Part shown: positions 17,087 through 25,656 of the stretch, in pieces
Position numbering within the stretch: the stretch's first letter is position 1
Layout: each line of letters starts with the position of its first letter
NCBI RefSeq assembly: GCF_016918035.1
Contig: NZ_JAERWK010000021.1
Span: 1-64,000 of the forward strand
Origin: Nakamurella leprariae
GTDB taxonomy: Bacteria > Actinomycetota > Actinomycetes > Mycobacteriales > Nakamurellaceae
Reading direction: 5' to 3'
DNA: 64,000 bases
The notes under the pieces: model-generated
Told to the model about the DNA's origin: nothing
The model's input: only the letters and a program-made list of their open reading frames with translations
Database searches by the model: none
Translations under genes and position numbers: made by a program

Positions 17087-18826
17087 ATGTCCGCCGCTGC
17101 TGGAACCGCGCCCGACCGGTGGTCGGTGACCGCCCTCGTTCCCGGTCCCCCCGGGCAGTGGTGGTGGCAGCGGCTGGACGAGGGCGGCACCCCGGTCGGA
17201 CCGGTCAGCACCGCCGACGTTCGGGCGCTCACCGGGATCGCCGACACCACCCCGTCCGGGCACCGGTGGCTGGTGGAGCGGGCGGACCGCACCTGTCCCC
17301 CGCTGGTCGCGGCCGGGCTCCGGCTGTCGCGGATGCACGACGTGGTGGCGACCGAGCGCATCCTGCTCGGCCGCACACTGCGGCACGGCGAACCCGCGTC
17401 GGTGGCCGCGGTGCTGGCCCGCCGGGACGGGACGTCCGTTCCCGATGACCCGGCGGACCCGTCCCCCGAGCACCCGGTCGAGGCACCGACGCTGTTCGAG
17501 GCGACCGCCCCGGCCGGCGGGCCGGGCTCCGTGCCTGACCTGGTGGCGGCCTGGATCGACCAGCGGAACCGCATCGGTGAGGACCGCGCGCTGCGCCTCC
17601 TGGTGGCGGCGGAGGGCGCCGGCGCGCTGGCCGCGGTGGAGATGAGCGCGGACGGGGTGCCGTGGCGCATCGACGTGCACCGGGAGCTGCTGGCCGAGTT
17701 GCTCGGACCCCGCCCCGAGCCCGGTGCCCGCCCCGAGCGCCTGCAACGGCTGGCCGAGCAGATCGGCGCGGCCTTCGGCGCCCCGGTCAACCCCGATTCC
17801 CCGGTCGAGCTGCGCGAGGCGTTCCATCGGGTCGGGTTCGCGGTCTCCTCGACCCGGGCCTGGGAGCTGCAGCGCGTCGACCACCCCGCCGTCGCGCCGC
17901 TGCTGCAGTACAAGGAACTGGCCCGGCTGTGGACGGCGAACGGCTGGAACTGGCTGGACGAGTGGGTCGCGCCGGTGCCCGGTCATCCGGGCCGGGGCCG
18001 GTTCCGTCCCGGGTACGTCCCGGCCGGCGTGGTCTCCGGCCGCTGGGCGGCCCGTGGCGGTGGCGCGTTGCAACTGCCCCGGACGGTGCGCACCGCCGTC
18101 CGATCCGATCCGGAGTTCCGGCTGGTCGTCGCGGACGCGGCACAACTGGAGCCGCGGGTGCTGGCCGCGGTGTCCCGCGATCCGGCGCTGCAGGCCGCCT
18201 CGGTCGCCCCGGACATGTACGCGACGATCGCCGCGGAAGGGTTCGGTGGCGACCGGGCGCGGGCCAAGCTGGCGCTGCTCGGCGCGATGTACGGCGCGAC
18301 CAGCGGGGCGGCCGGTCAGCTGCTGCCGGTGCTGCAGCGCCGCTACCCGTTGGCCATGGCGGCCGTGCAACGCGCCGCCGACGCCGGGGAGCTGGGCCGG
18401 AGCGTGTCGTCGGTGCTGGGCCGGACCTGTCCCGCACCCGATCCGGGCTGGCGGTCCCTGGTGGAGGAGGGTGCCCAGCCCGGCGCCGCCGAGGCGGCCG
18501 TGCGGCGGGCCCGGTCGGTGGCCCGGGACCGCGGGCGCTTCACCCGCAACTTCCTGGTCCAGGCGTCGGCGGCCGACTGGGCCGCGGTGTGGCTGTCCCT
18601 GGTCCGGCAGGAACTGCTCGCCGCGGCCGGGCCGATCGGCGAGACCCGGACCGTGCTGTTCCAGCACGACGAGCTGGTCCTGCACGCGCCGGCCGAGGTG
18701 GCCGACGACGTCGCGCAGCTGGTCGTCGACGCCGCCGACCGGGCCCGGTGCCTGGTCTTCCCGGGGTCGCCGGTCGAAACGCCGGTGCGAGCGGTGGTGG
18801 TGCAGGACTACGCGGACGCGAAGTGA
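17087..18826 (+). CDS. Orphan family-A (PolA-like) DNA polymerase
   Basis: The C-terminal half of this 579-residue protein holds the three motifs of a family-A polymerase. Motif A is VVADAAQLEPRVLAAVS (catalytic Asp, and the Glu that excludes ribonucleotides). Motif B is RARAKLALLGAMYG (Arg, Lys and Tyr-Gly). Motif C is QHDELVLHAP (His-Asp-Glu). The N-terminal 250 residues correspond to the exonuclease-like region of NCBI's 'bifunctional 3'-5' exonuclease/DNA polymerase' group, but I see no intact DxE or other exonuclease metal motif. It lacks a 5' nuclease domain and is distinct from housekeeping PolA. ATG 17087 is preferred because ATG 17078 abuts the hairpin. Confidence 0.8.
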   Translation: MSAAAGTAPDRWSVTALVPGPPGQWWWQRLDEGGTPVGPVSTADVRALTGIADTTPSGHRWLVERADRTCPPLVAAGLRLSRMHDVVATERILLGRTLRHGEPASVAAVLARRDGTSVPDDPADPSPEHPVEAPTLFEATAPAGGPGSVPDLVAAWIDQRNRIGEDRALRLLVAAEGAGALAAVEMSADGVPWRIDVHRELLAELLGPRPEPGARPERLQRLAEQIGAAFGAPVNPDSPVELREAFHRVGFAVSSTRAWELQRVDHPAVAPLLQYKELARLWTANGWNWLDEWVAPVPGHPGRGRFRPGYVPAGVVSGRWAARGGGALQLPRTVRTAVRSDPEFRLVVADAAQLEPRVLAAVSRDPALQAASVAPDMYATIAAEGFGGDRARAKLALLGAMYGATSGAAGQLLPVLQRRYPLAMAAVQRAADAGELGRSVSSVLGRTCPAPDPGWRSLVEEGAQPGAAEAAVRRARSVARDRGRFTRNFLVQASAADWAAVWLSLVRQELLAAAGPIGETRTVLFQHDELVLHAPAEVADDVAQLVVDAADRARCLVFPGSPVETPVRAVVVQDYADAK

Positions 18827-18844
18827 CCGACGCCGCGAGAGCGC

Positions 18845-19189
18845 TCAGTACTGGCCGCCGAAGTAGACATCGGTGGCAACCAGCCGACCGTCCCGAACCG
18901 TGCTGATCTCAGCGTTGCGGTGCCGGCTGCCGTCCCGCAACTCCTGCTCGTAGACCAGCAGAACGCGCTCGGCGTCGATGCCGGTCAGCACCAGGGTGCG
19001 CTGTGAGGTCAACCGGCCGGCGGTCGGGAAGCACCGGTCCAGGAACGCCGCGCGGTCGAGACGGTCGTCCTGTGGGCTGGTGAAGACGAAGTCCTCAGCC
19101 AGCAGGCGTTCCGCGGTGGGCTGGTCCTGGGCGAGGTAGGCCGCCACCGCGGCGCCGACCACCTCGGCCGGGGCCGGTGTCGTCGTCAC
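18845..19189 (-). CDS. SnoaL/NTF2-like protein
   Basis: The 114-residue protein shows the cone-shaped NTF2-like pattern: an N-terminal helix (VVGAAVAAYLAQDQPTAERLLA), EDFVFTSP, then AFLDRCFP, and a beta sheet ending AEISTVRDGRLVATDVYFG. Such proteins bind small hydrophobic ligands, and some are isomerases or hydrolases, but no catalytic residues can be assigned. The GTG start overlaps the stop codon of the upstream gene (GTGA), so the two are translationally coupled. Confidence 0.8.
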   Translation of the reverse strand: MTTTPAPAEVVGAAVAAYLAQDQPTAERLLAEDFVFTSPQDDRLDRAAFLDRCFPTAGRLTSQRTLVLTGIDAERVLLVYEQELRDGSRHRNAEISTVRDGRLVATDVYFGGQY

Positions 19190-19602
19190 GCGGGGCCGCC
19201 CTGCCGGTCCCGGTCCACGGCGGCGCGCAGTTCGGCCAACTTGTCGGCGGCGGCGCGCTCCCGGTCCCGCTGCCGCTCAGCCGCCCGCTTCGCCTCCGGC
19301 GTGTTCCCGGCCAGCTCGGTGGCGCCGAGCGCCCGCCCGAACCGTCCCTCGATGCGGTCACGGACGGCGTCCAGGGTCGGCACTCCCTGATCGGGATCAC
19401 CGAGGTCGGCTTCGAGCAGGTCAGGATCGACGAGTGCTGCGCCGGACACGGGCGCGCCGACACCCGGCTGCGCGTCGGTGGCGGTGGTCGCGTCGGAGCC
19501 GGGTGGTGCCGGCGACAGGCCGGGCAACGCCGGGTCCGGTGGCGGCACCTCGGGCGACTGGGAATCGGGCGACTGGGAATCGGGCGACGGAGGCTGGCTC
19601 AC
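19186..19602 (-). CDS. Hypothetical protein with disordered N-terminus and charged C-terminal helix
   Basis: The 138-residue protein begins with a low-complexity Ser/Pro/Gln/Asp stretch containing SPDSQ repeats. An acidic middle (DPDLLEADLGDPDQG) follows, then a long charged helix (KRAAERQRDRERAAADKLAEL) likely to form a coiled coil. The GTG start at 19602 has AAGGGG upstream; the frame is open further up but reads as Arg-rich non-protein. It is the first gene of a two-gene unit with the SnoaL-like protein. No family is recognised. Confidence 0.6.
   Translation of the reverse strand: MSQPPSPDSQSPDSQSPEVPPPDPALPGLSPAPPGSDATTATDAQPGVGAPVSGAALVDPDLLEADLGDPDQGVPTLDAVRDRIEGRFGRALGATELAGNTPEAKRAAERQRDRERAAADKLAELRAAVDRDRQGGPA
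19552..19588. repeat. Short tandem repeat (15-bp unit)
   Basis: GGGCGACTGGGAATC occurs twice in tandem, followed by a partial third copy. It encodes the SPDSQ repeats of the minus-strand hypothetical protein. Confidence 0.8.
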
Positions 19603-19896
19603 GGTGCTGCACCCCTTCGGTGGACGTCGCGGGCTGGCACGTCCGCGCCGTCCGAGCGGGTCGTGACCCTCCGGTCGGCGGGCCGGTGCCGCTGTCAACC
19701 GTACGAGCCCGCGCCGCGACGCGCCGTGGCGGCGGCGTCGCCCGGTCGGCGCGCACCGAGATCTTGCCGTGGTCACCGTGCGGTCATACCCTGGCCCTAC
19801 TCGTCGGTAACAAGAGCTGCGACGGCCACCGTCGCGGCCGGTGACACCGGCGTCCACCCCTGATCAGGGCATGTGCACGACGAGGGAGTTCCGGCC

Positions 19897-21816
19897 ATGG
19901 GCCACTACCGCAGCAATCTGCGCGACATCGAGTTCAACCTGTTCGAGGTGTTCGGCGCCGACACCCGGCTGGGCACCGGCCCGTTCGTCGAGATGGACGC
20001 CGACACCGCCCGCAACGTGCTGCACGAGCTGGAGGAGCTGGCCACCGGGACGCTGGCCAACTCCTTCGTCGACGGCGATCGGCATCCGCCCGTCTTCGAC
20101 CCGGCCACCTTCTCGGTCCGCATGCCCGAGTCGTTCCAGCAGAGCTACAAGATCTTCCACGACGGCGAGTGGTTCCGGCTGGAGCTGCCCACCGAGCTCG
20201 GCGGGTACGGCGCCACCCCGTCCCTGCGGTGGGCCTGCGCCGAACTGGTGCTCGGCGCCAACCCTGCCCTGTTCATGTACTCCAGCGGCCCCACGTTCGG
20301 TGTCGTCGTGCACAACAACGGCACCGAGGCGCAGCAGGCGATCGCCAGGCACATGATCAACCAGAACTGGGGCGCCACCATGGTGCTCACCGAGCCGGAC
20401 GCCGGGAGTGACGTCGGCGCCGGCCGCACCAAGGCGCGGCTGCAGGCGGATGGCAGCTGGCACTTGGACGGCGTCAAGCGCTTCATCACCTCGGGCGACC
20501 AGGACATGACCGACAACATCGTGCACCTGGTGCTGGCCCGACCGGAGGGTCCGGGCGTCGAGACCCGCCCCGGCACCAAGGGTCTCAGCCTGTTCGTGGT
20601 TCCCAAGTTCCTGTTCGACTGGGAGACCGGGGAACTCGGCGAGCGCAACGGCGTCTACGTCACCGGCGTGGAACACAAGATGGGCCTGAAGGTCTCGACG
20701 ACGTGCGAGGTGACGTTCGGGCAGCACGACCGCCCGGCGGTCGGCTGGCTGCTCGGCGACGAGCACAACGGCATCGCGCAGATGTTCCAGATCATCGAGT
20801 ACGCCCGGATGATGGTGGGCACCAAGGCGATCGCCACGCTGTCCAGCGGCTACCTCAACGCCCTGGAGTACGCCAAGGAGCGGGTGCAGGGCGCCGATCT
20901 CGCCAGGTCCACCGACAAGACCGCCCCTCGAGTGACGATCCTGCACCACCCCGACGTCCGGCGACTGTTGATGCAGCAGAAGGCGTATGCCGAAGGACTG
21001 CGGGCGGTGTACTCGTACACCGCGCAGTGGCAGGACCGGGTGGCGCTCACCGCGGCCGACCAGGGCGGCGATCCGGCCGCGCACGCCGTGGCCCGGGCAG
21101 TGAACGACCTGCTGCTGCCAGTGGTCAAGGGGGTCGGCTCGGAGCGGGCCTACGAGCAGCTCTCCCGGTCGCTGCAGGTCCTCGGCGGCTCCGGGTACAC
21201 CCAGGACTACCCCATCGAGCAGTACCTGCGGGACGCCAAGATCGACACCCTGTACGAGGGCACCACGGCGATCCAGGCTCAGGACTTCTTCTTCCGCAAG
21301 ATCGCCCGCGACCGGGGTCGCGCCCTCGGGGTGGTCGCCGCGGAGATCGCCGAGTTCATCGGGGCGGCGTTCGCGGCCCGGCCCTCGGCCGATCGACCGG
21401 CGTCCGATGGTCGGGGCCCGGACTCGCTCGTTCCTCGCTCGACCGACCTCTCCGGCGATCTGACCGCGCTGCGGACCGCGCTCGAGGACGTGCAGGCCAT
21501 CGTGCAGACCCTGTCCCGCTACGCGGCCGAGGCCGCCACCGACCCGACGTCGGTGTACCGGGTCGGCGAGCATGCCGTCTCCCTGCTGATGAGCGTCGGC
21601 GATCTGCTCATCGGCTGGTTGCTGCAGCGCCAGGCCGGCGTGGCCGAGCAGGCGCTGGCCGGACGGGTCAGCGATGCCGACCGCGACTTCTACACCGGCA
21701 AGTTGGCGGTGGCGCACTGGTTCGCTCGGAACGTGCTGCCGCAGTTGTCGACCCGCCGCGCCGTCATCGAGGCGGCCGACACCTCGCTCATGGCGGTGCC
21801 GGAGGCCGCGTTCTGA
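19897..21816 (+). CDS. fadE5: Acyl-CoA dehydrogenase, FadE5 type, with a short inserted segment
   Basis: The 639-residue protein matches mycobacterial FadE5 along its length: [41 protein letters not shown] (FAD/substrate loop), [39 protein letters not shown] and [15 protein letters not shown] (catalytic Glu region). It oxidises acyl-CoA to enoyl-CoA using FAD in beta-oxidation; FadE5 accepts a wide range of chain lengths. Around residues 500-525 there are extra residues ([16 protein letters not shown]) where mycobacterial FadE5 has a short linker; their DNA resembles the 54-bp repeats at 13.7 kb. ATG 19897 follows GAGGGAG. Confidence 0.9.
   Translation: MGHYRSNLRDIEFNLFEVFGADTRLGTGPFVEMDADTARNVLHELEELATGTLANSFVDGDRHPPVFDPATFSVRMPESFQQSYKIFHDGEWFRLELPTELGGYGATPSLRWACAELVLGANPALFMYSSGPTFGVVVHNNGTEAQQAIARHMINQNWGATMVLTEPDAGSDVGAGRTKARLQADGSWHLDGVKRFITSGDQDMTDNIVHLVLARPEGPGVETRPGTKGLSLFVVPKFLFDWETGELGERNGVYVTGVEHKMGLKVSTTCEVTFGQHDRPAVGWLLGDEHNGIAQMFQIIEYARMMVGTKAIATLSSGYLNALEYAKERVQGADLARSTDKTAPRVTILHHPDVRRLLMQQKAYAEGLRAVYSYTAQWQDRVALTAADQGGDPAAHAVARAVNDLLLPVVKGVGSERAYEQLSRSLQVLGGSGYTQDYPIEQYLRDAKIDTLYEGTTAIQAQDFFFRKIARDRGRALGVVAAEIAEFIGAAFAARPSADRPASDGRGPDSLVPRSTDLSGDLTALRTALEDVQAIVQTLSRYAAEAATDPTSVYRVGEHAVSLLMSVGDLLIGWLLQRQAGVAEQALAGRVSDADRDFYTGKLAVAHWFARNVLPQLSTRRAVIEAADTSLMAVPEAAF
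21409..21455. repeat. Diverged single copy of the 47-54-bp coding-region element
   Basis: Aligned without gaps, 38 of 47 bases match the core of the repeat unit in the DDN-like gene (GGTCGG-GCCCG...CTCG-CCTCGCTCG...CTCCGG). It lies in frame inside the acyl-CoA dehydrogenase, in the opposite orientation relative to translation. Confidence 0.65.
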
Positions 21817-21991
21817 CAGCCGTTCCGAGAGCCGTCCCGTCTCCGACCCGTCCGACCGGCCGTCCGTCCCGAACCACCACCACCAGGTCCCGGCGACCGG
21901 GATTCACCCGATCACCGACCGGGTACCGCAGATCGGACATCGGACGAACAGGTCCGTCACCCGGGCGGACGACGAGGCGAGGAGACGCCGG

Positions 21992-22828
21992 ATGGCTGAG
22001 ATCACCGCGCACCAGGGCATCTTCAAGGACACCCACCTGCACGTGGAGGACACCGGCGGCTCTGGTCGCCCGGTCGTGCTGATCCACGGCTGGCCGCTGT
22101 CGGCCGAGTCCTGGAAGCTGCAGGTGCCGGCGTTGCGCGCGGCCGGGTACCGGGTCATCACCTACGACCGGCGCGGCTTCGGGCGCAGTGACAAGCCGCT
22201 GACCGGGTACGGCTACGACACCCTCACCGAGGACCTGCACACCCTGGTCACCGAGCTGGACCTGCAGGACGTGACCCTGGTCGGCTTCTCCATGGGCGGC
22301 GGCGAGGTGGCGCGCTGGTTCACCCAGTACGGTGCGGAGCGGCTGCACAGCGTGGTCTTCGCCTCGGCGGTGACGCCGTACCTGCTGAGGACGCCGGGCA
22401 ACCCGGACGGCCCGCTCGAGGCCTCGCTCGCAGCGAAGATGACCGCCCAGCTGACCGCCGACCAGGAGTCGTTCTACGACGACTTCACCACCGAGTTCTT
22501 CTCCGTCGACGGGGCGCTGAAGGTGACCGAGGCACAGCGGCAGGAGGCCCTCGCCCTGGCCCTGCAGTCGAGCAAGGTCGCCGCGTTGGAGGCCATGGCG
22601 TCCTGGGGCACCACCGATTTCCGCGACGACGTGGGCCGCGTGACGGTGCCGACGCTGGTCATCCACGGTGACGGCGACGGGACCGTGCCGTTCGAGGGAT
22701 CGGGCGAGCGCACCCACGAGGCCATCCCGGGCAGCCAACTGGTCGTGCTGCACGATGCCCCACACGGCTGCAACGTCAGCCACGCCGACGAGTTCAACGC
22801 GGCGCTGCTGGAGTTCCTGGCTCTCTGA
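21992..22828 (+). CDS. Alpha/beta hydrolase, cofactor-free haloperoxidase/esterase type
   Basis: The 278-residue protein has VVLIHGWPLSAESW (oxyanion His-Gly), the nucleophile elbow GFSMGGGEVAR (Ser), the acid in VIHGDGDGTVPF (Asp) and the base in DAPHGCN (His). This arrangement is that of the non-haem chloroperoxidase/arylesterase group, whose natural role is ester or perhydrolysis chemistry rather than halogenation. ATG 21992 follows GGCGAGGAGACGCCGG, a good ribosome binding site. It is 175 bp downstream of fadE5 and could be co-transcribed. Confidence 0.85.
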   Translation: MAEITAHQGIFKDTHLHVEDTGGSGRPVVLIHGWPLSAESWKLQVPALRAAGYRVITYDRRGFGRSDKPLTGYGYDTLTEDLHTLVTELDLQDVTLVGFSMGGGEVARWFTQYGAERLHSVVFASAVTPYLLRTPGNPDGPLEASLAAKMTAQLTADQESFYDDFTTEFFSVDGALKVTEAQRQEALALALQSSKVAALEAMASWGTTDFRDDVGRVTVPTLVIHGDGDGTVPFEGSGERTHEAIPGSQLVVLHDAPHGCNVSHADEFNAALLEFLAL

Positions 22829-23187
22829 CCCACGATCTCAGCCACCTCTCAGTCTCGTCCGAGCGCCGCCCGGTGTGCTCCTCGGGTCCCTGATCCCGGA
22901 CCTGAGAAGCACCCGTCCCGCCGCCAGAGTGCTGCTGGTCGGCCTGGAGCTGTTCGGCGCCCGGGCGGTGCTGGCTCCACCCCGTTCCACGACGACTTCC
23001 CCGGGGGTGCTGCAGTTCGGCTGGGTGGCGCCGGCCGGGCCGCAGGAACAGGAGATGAGTGATCTGGTGCGCCGGCTGGGCCGGTCTGCTCGGGCGGGTG
23101 GTCGTCGACCCCGATGATCGACGGGCGCGTCCGGTCCATCACGATGGTCCGGTTCACCCGGGGGGCCGAGTGGGCCGGAGGATCAGG
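22829..23187. other. 359-bp intergenic region
   Basis: It begins with the terminator hairpin at 22881-22906. The rest carries no supported gene; possible promoter elements for the downstream membrane protein were not identified with confidence. Confidence 0.5.
22881..22906 (+). terminator. Hairpin after the alpha/beta hydrolase
   Basis: CTCGGGTCC pairs with GGACCTGAG (one G-U pair) around an eight-base loop, 52 bases after the stop codon. Confidence 0.5.
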
Positions 23188-24069
23188 ATGACCGACGACG
23201 AGCCGACGCACGAACGCACCGAGCGCGCCTCGACCGACCCGCCCGGTGTGACCGCGCCGGGCGGACTGGCGTACCGGATCCGGCCGCGGGTGATGACCAT
23301 CCGCTGGGCTGCCGTCGGATCGGTCGTCGGGGCGGTGATCTTCGCCCTGCTGGTCCCCTTCGGTCGACCGGAGGCGTTCGCCCAGGTCATCGGCACGTCG
23401 ACGGCGGTGGACGCGGTCGTCGACTCGGTCACCCTGTCCGACGACCAACCGAGCGGCCGGGACGACGCTCCGCGGTGGGACGTCCGGATGCACTGGTCGG
23501 TCGACGGAGTCGGACGGACCGGGGTGGGGTGGACCCGAGCCGACGAGGTGCCGTACCAACCGGGCGACGCCGTCCGGATCCACGCGGGCGACGGGGACGA
23601 GCAGGTGTCACTGTCGACCGACGGTGAAGCCCGCGGCGTCGTGATCAGCTTCGCCGTGCTCGCGCTGGCGTTCCTGTTCGCCGCCCCGCTGATCTGGCGT
23701 CTCGGTCGACGCTGGTCCCGGCTGCCGCAGGTCGTCCGGCGCACCGATCCGGTCGGGGTCGTCGTGGTCGCGGTCGAGGCGTCGGCCGCCCGACGGTGGA
23801 GCCACTTCGTCAACCGAGGTCAGACCCGCGAGCTGCCCCTCCGGTACCGACCGGAGGACGCTGATGCCCGCGGCGGCTGGTTCGCCGTCGACCTCCGCGA
23901 GGACGGTACGGAGCCCCGGCCCGACGACCGGCTGCTGGTCTGGTCCAGCCGACCCGGGCGTCGCGGCCCGTTCGCGGTGCTCCGCCCCGAGGACGGCACC
24001 TGGTGGGTGGGCACCGGCGCCGACCCGGTGCCCTCGATGATCCGTCCACAGCGCCGGTTCCGACGCTGA
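23188..24069 (+). CDS. Two-helix membrane protein, DUF3592-like
   Basis: The 293-residue protein has a charged N-terminus, a membrane helix at about residues 38-58 (WAAVGSVVGAVIFALLVPF), a beta-rich domain of about 90 residues between the helices, a second helix near 150-172 (VVISFAVLALAFLFAAPLIW), and a cytoplasmic beta-rich C-terminal domain. The layout, with a HWSVDGVGRTG strand and YQPGDAVRIH turn, resembles DUF3592 proteins, but this assignment is tentative. No enzymatic motif is seen. ATG 23188 has GGAG seven bases upstream. It is followed by a strong terminator. Confidence 0.6.
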   Translation: MTDDEPTHERTERASTDPPGVTAPGGLAYRIRPRVMTIRWAAVGSVVGAVIFALLVPFGRPEAFAQVIGTSTAVDAVVDSVTLSDDQPSGRDDAPRWDVRMHWSVDGVGRTGVGWTRADEVPYQPGDAVRIHAGDGDEQVSLSTDGEARGVVISFAVLALAFLFAAPLIWRLGRRWSRLPQVVRRTDPVGVVVVAVEASAARRWSHFVNRGQTRELPLRYRPEDADARGGWFAVDLREDGTEPRPDDRLLVWSSRPGRRGPFAVLRPEDGTWWVGTGADPVPSMIRPQRRFRR

Positions 24070-24074
24070 GATCG

Positions 24075-24105
24075 GCCGGGCGGCGCTGACGATGCGCCGC
24101 CCGGC
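24075..24105. terminator. Bidirectional hairpin terminator
   Basis: A perfect 12-bp stem GCCGGGCGGCGC / GCGCCGCCCGGC with a seven-base loop fills the gap between two convergent genes. Confidence 0.8.
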
Positions 24106-24114
24106 ACGCACACC

Positions 24115-25404
24115 TCAGTAGGCCAGCAGGTTCTCGCGGAACGTCGGCTCCGTGTACTCCGAGCGGATCAGCCCGCGCTTGCGCAGGGCCGGGCCGAGCC
24201 CGTCGCAGATCTCGGTGATGTTCCGGCGGGTCACCGGCATCGCGATCAGGAAGCCGTCACCACCGGCCTCGACCATGTACTCGTCCATCTGACCGGCCAC
24301 CTCGTCCGGGGTGCCGACCAGCGGAGCTGACTCCTGCACGCGGTGGTTGCTGATCGCCTCGCGCAGCGTCTTCCCGGAGCGGGCGTAGTCGGCCACCGTG
24401 CTCTGGTGCCCGTTGTTGTTCAGCTCGGGGAACGGCGCGTCCAGGTCGAACTTCGAGAAGTCGGTGCTGGTGAAGTAGGACAGGCCGGCCAGCGCGCCCT
24501 CGACGTTCTCGGCCTGGGCGCGGAAGGATGCCTCACGCTTCTCGATCGCCGCCTCGCGGCTGTCGGCCAGGATCGGGTGGACCAGGTACAGCACCTTGAT
24601 GTCCTTGGGATCGCGGCCGTACGTGATGGCGCGCGCCGAGATGTCGTCCCGGTAGGCCTTCATCTCCTCGGGCCCCTTGACCGCGGCGATGATGGTGTCG
24701 GCGTAGTGGGCGCCGAACTCGCGCCCGGCGTTGGACCCGCCGGCCTGGCAGATGACCGGGTGGCGCTGCGGGCCGGGCGGGGTGTTCAGCGGACCCCGGC
24801 TGGCGAAGAACCGGCCCTCGTGATCCAGCGTGTGGATCTTGGTGTGGTCGGCGAAGATCCCCTTCTGCTCGTCCATCAGGACGGAGCCGGTCTCCCAGGT
24901 GTTGCAGAGTCCCTTGACCACCTCAACCCACTCGTCGGCCATCTGGTAGCGCTCGTCGTGCTCGAGATGCTGCTTGAAACCGTAGTTCTGGGCCGCCTGG
25001 TGCGGGCTGGCGGTCACCAGGTTCATGCCCACCCGGCCGCCGGTGAGGTGGTCCAGGGTGGTGAACAGCCGGGCGGCCAGGAACGGCGGGTAGAACGTGG
25101 TCGCGATGGTCGCGATGATGCCGAGGTGTTTGGTGTGCGCGGCCAGCAGCGGCACCAGTGGCACCGGGTCGAAGCGGATGGTGCCGCCGTTGTGGACCGA
25201 CGACTCGAAGGTGCCCTTGTAGATGTTGGGCAGGACCGACGAGTCCTCCATCATCATGTAGTCGAAGCCGGCCCGCTCCAGACCCTTGGCCATGTCGATG
25301 AACAGGCTCGGCTGCCCGACGTCGCTGCTGACGTTGCCGGACCACCGGTCGTTCCAGTTGTAGACGCCGAACCCGGTCCCCATGAACCAGCCCATGTGAA
25401 ACAT
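24115..25404 (-). CDS. NtaA/DszA-type flavin-dependent monooxygenase
   Basis: The 429-residue protein belongs to the NtaA/SnaA/DszA group of luciferase-like monooxygenases: GLERAGFDYMMMEDSS, HTKHLGIIATIATTFYPPF, GRVGMNLVTASPHQAAQNYG, HEGRFFASRGPLNTPPGPQ and QAGGSNAGREFG. These use FMNH2 from a separate reductase and oxygen to attack sulfones, nitrilotriacetate or related compounds. GGAGGCATCGC precedes the ATG. It is divergent from two LLM-class monooxygenases, with a dioxygenase and an XRE-cupin regulator nearby, which suggests a xenobiotic or organosulfur-use cluster. No flavin reductase gene was seen in the window. Confidence 0.88.
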   Translation of the reverse strand: MFHMGWFMGTGFGVYNWNDRWSGNVSSDVGQPSLFIDMAKGLERAGFDYMMMEDSSVLPNIYKGTFESSVHNGGTIRFDPVPLVPLLAAHTKHLGIIATIATTFYPPFLAARLFTTLDHLTGGRVGMNLVTASPHQAAQNYGFKQHLEHDERYQMADEWVEVVKGLCNTWETGSVLMDEQKGIFADHTKIHTLDHEGRFFASRGPLNTPPGPQRHPVICQAGGSNAGREFGAHYADTIIAAVKGPEEMKAYRDDISARAITYGRDPKDIKVLYLVHPILADSREAAIEKREASFRAQAENVEGALAGLSYFTSTDFSKFDLDAPFPELNNNGHQSTVADYARSGKTLREAISNHRVQESAPLVGTPDEVAGQMDEYMVEAGGDGFLIAMPVTRRNITEICDGLGPALRKRGLIRSEYTEPTFRENLLAY

Positions 25405-25511
25405 GCGATGCCTCCAGTGCTCGACCGGCGGCCTGCCCGTCCGGTGTTCCGACCTGCACGGAGTCAAGGCGACCGCCGTGTCGACGCCGTTTCGCGACCG
25501 TCGCGGATCCA

Positions 25512-25549
25512 TTGCGCCGGGGGCCATCTGGAGAGCGCCACCGGCGCAA
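25512..25549. promoter_or_regulatory. Inverted repeat between divergent monooxygenase genes
   Basis: TTGCGCCGG and CCGGCGCAA form a perfect 9-bp inverted repeat with a 20-base spacer, in the 252-bp gap between the NtaA-like gene and the first LLM-class gene. It could be an operator; -10/-35 elements are not obvious. Confidence 0.4.
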
Positions 25550-25656
25550 AGCACTGGAAACCCAGGCGATCCCGGGCAGGAACGCGGCGATGGTCCGATG
25601 ACGCGGCGCACCGGCCGATCCGCCGGTGGACGTCGGCGGACCTGGACGGAGACCAC

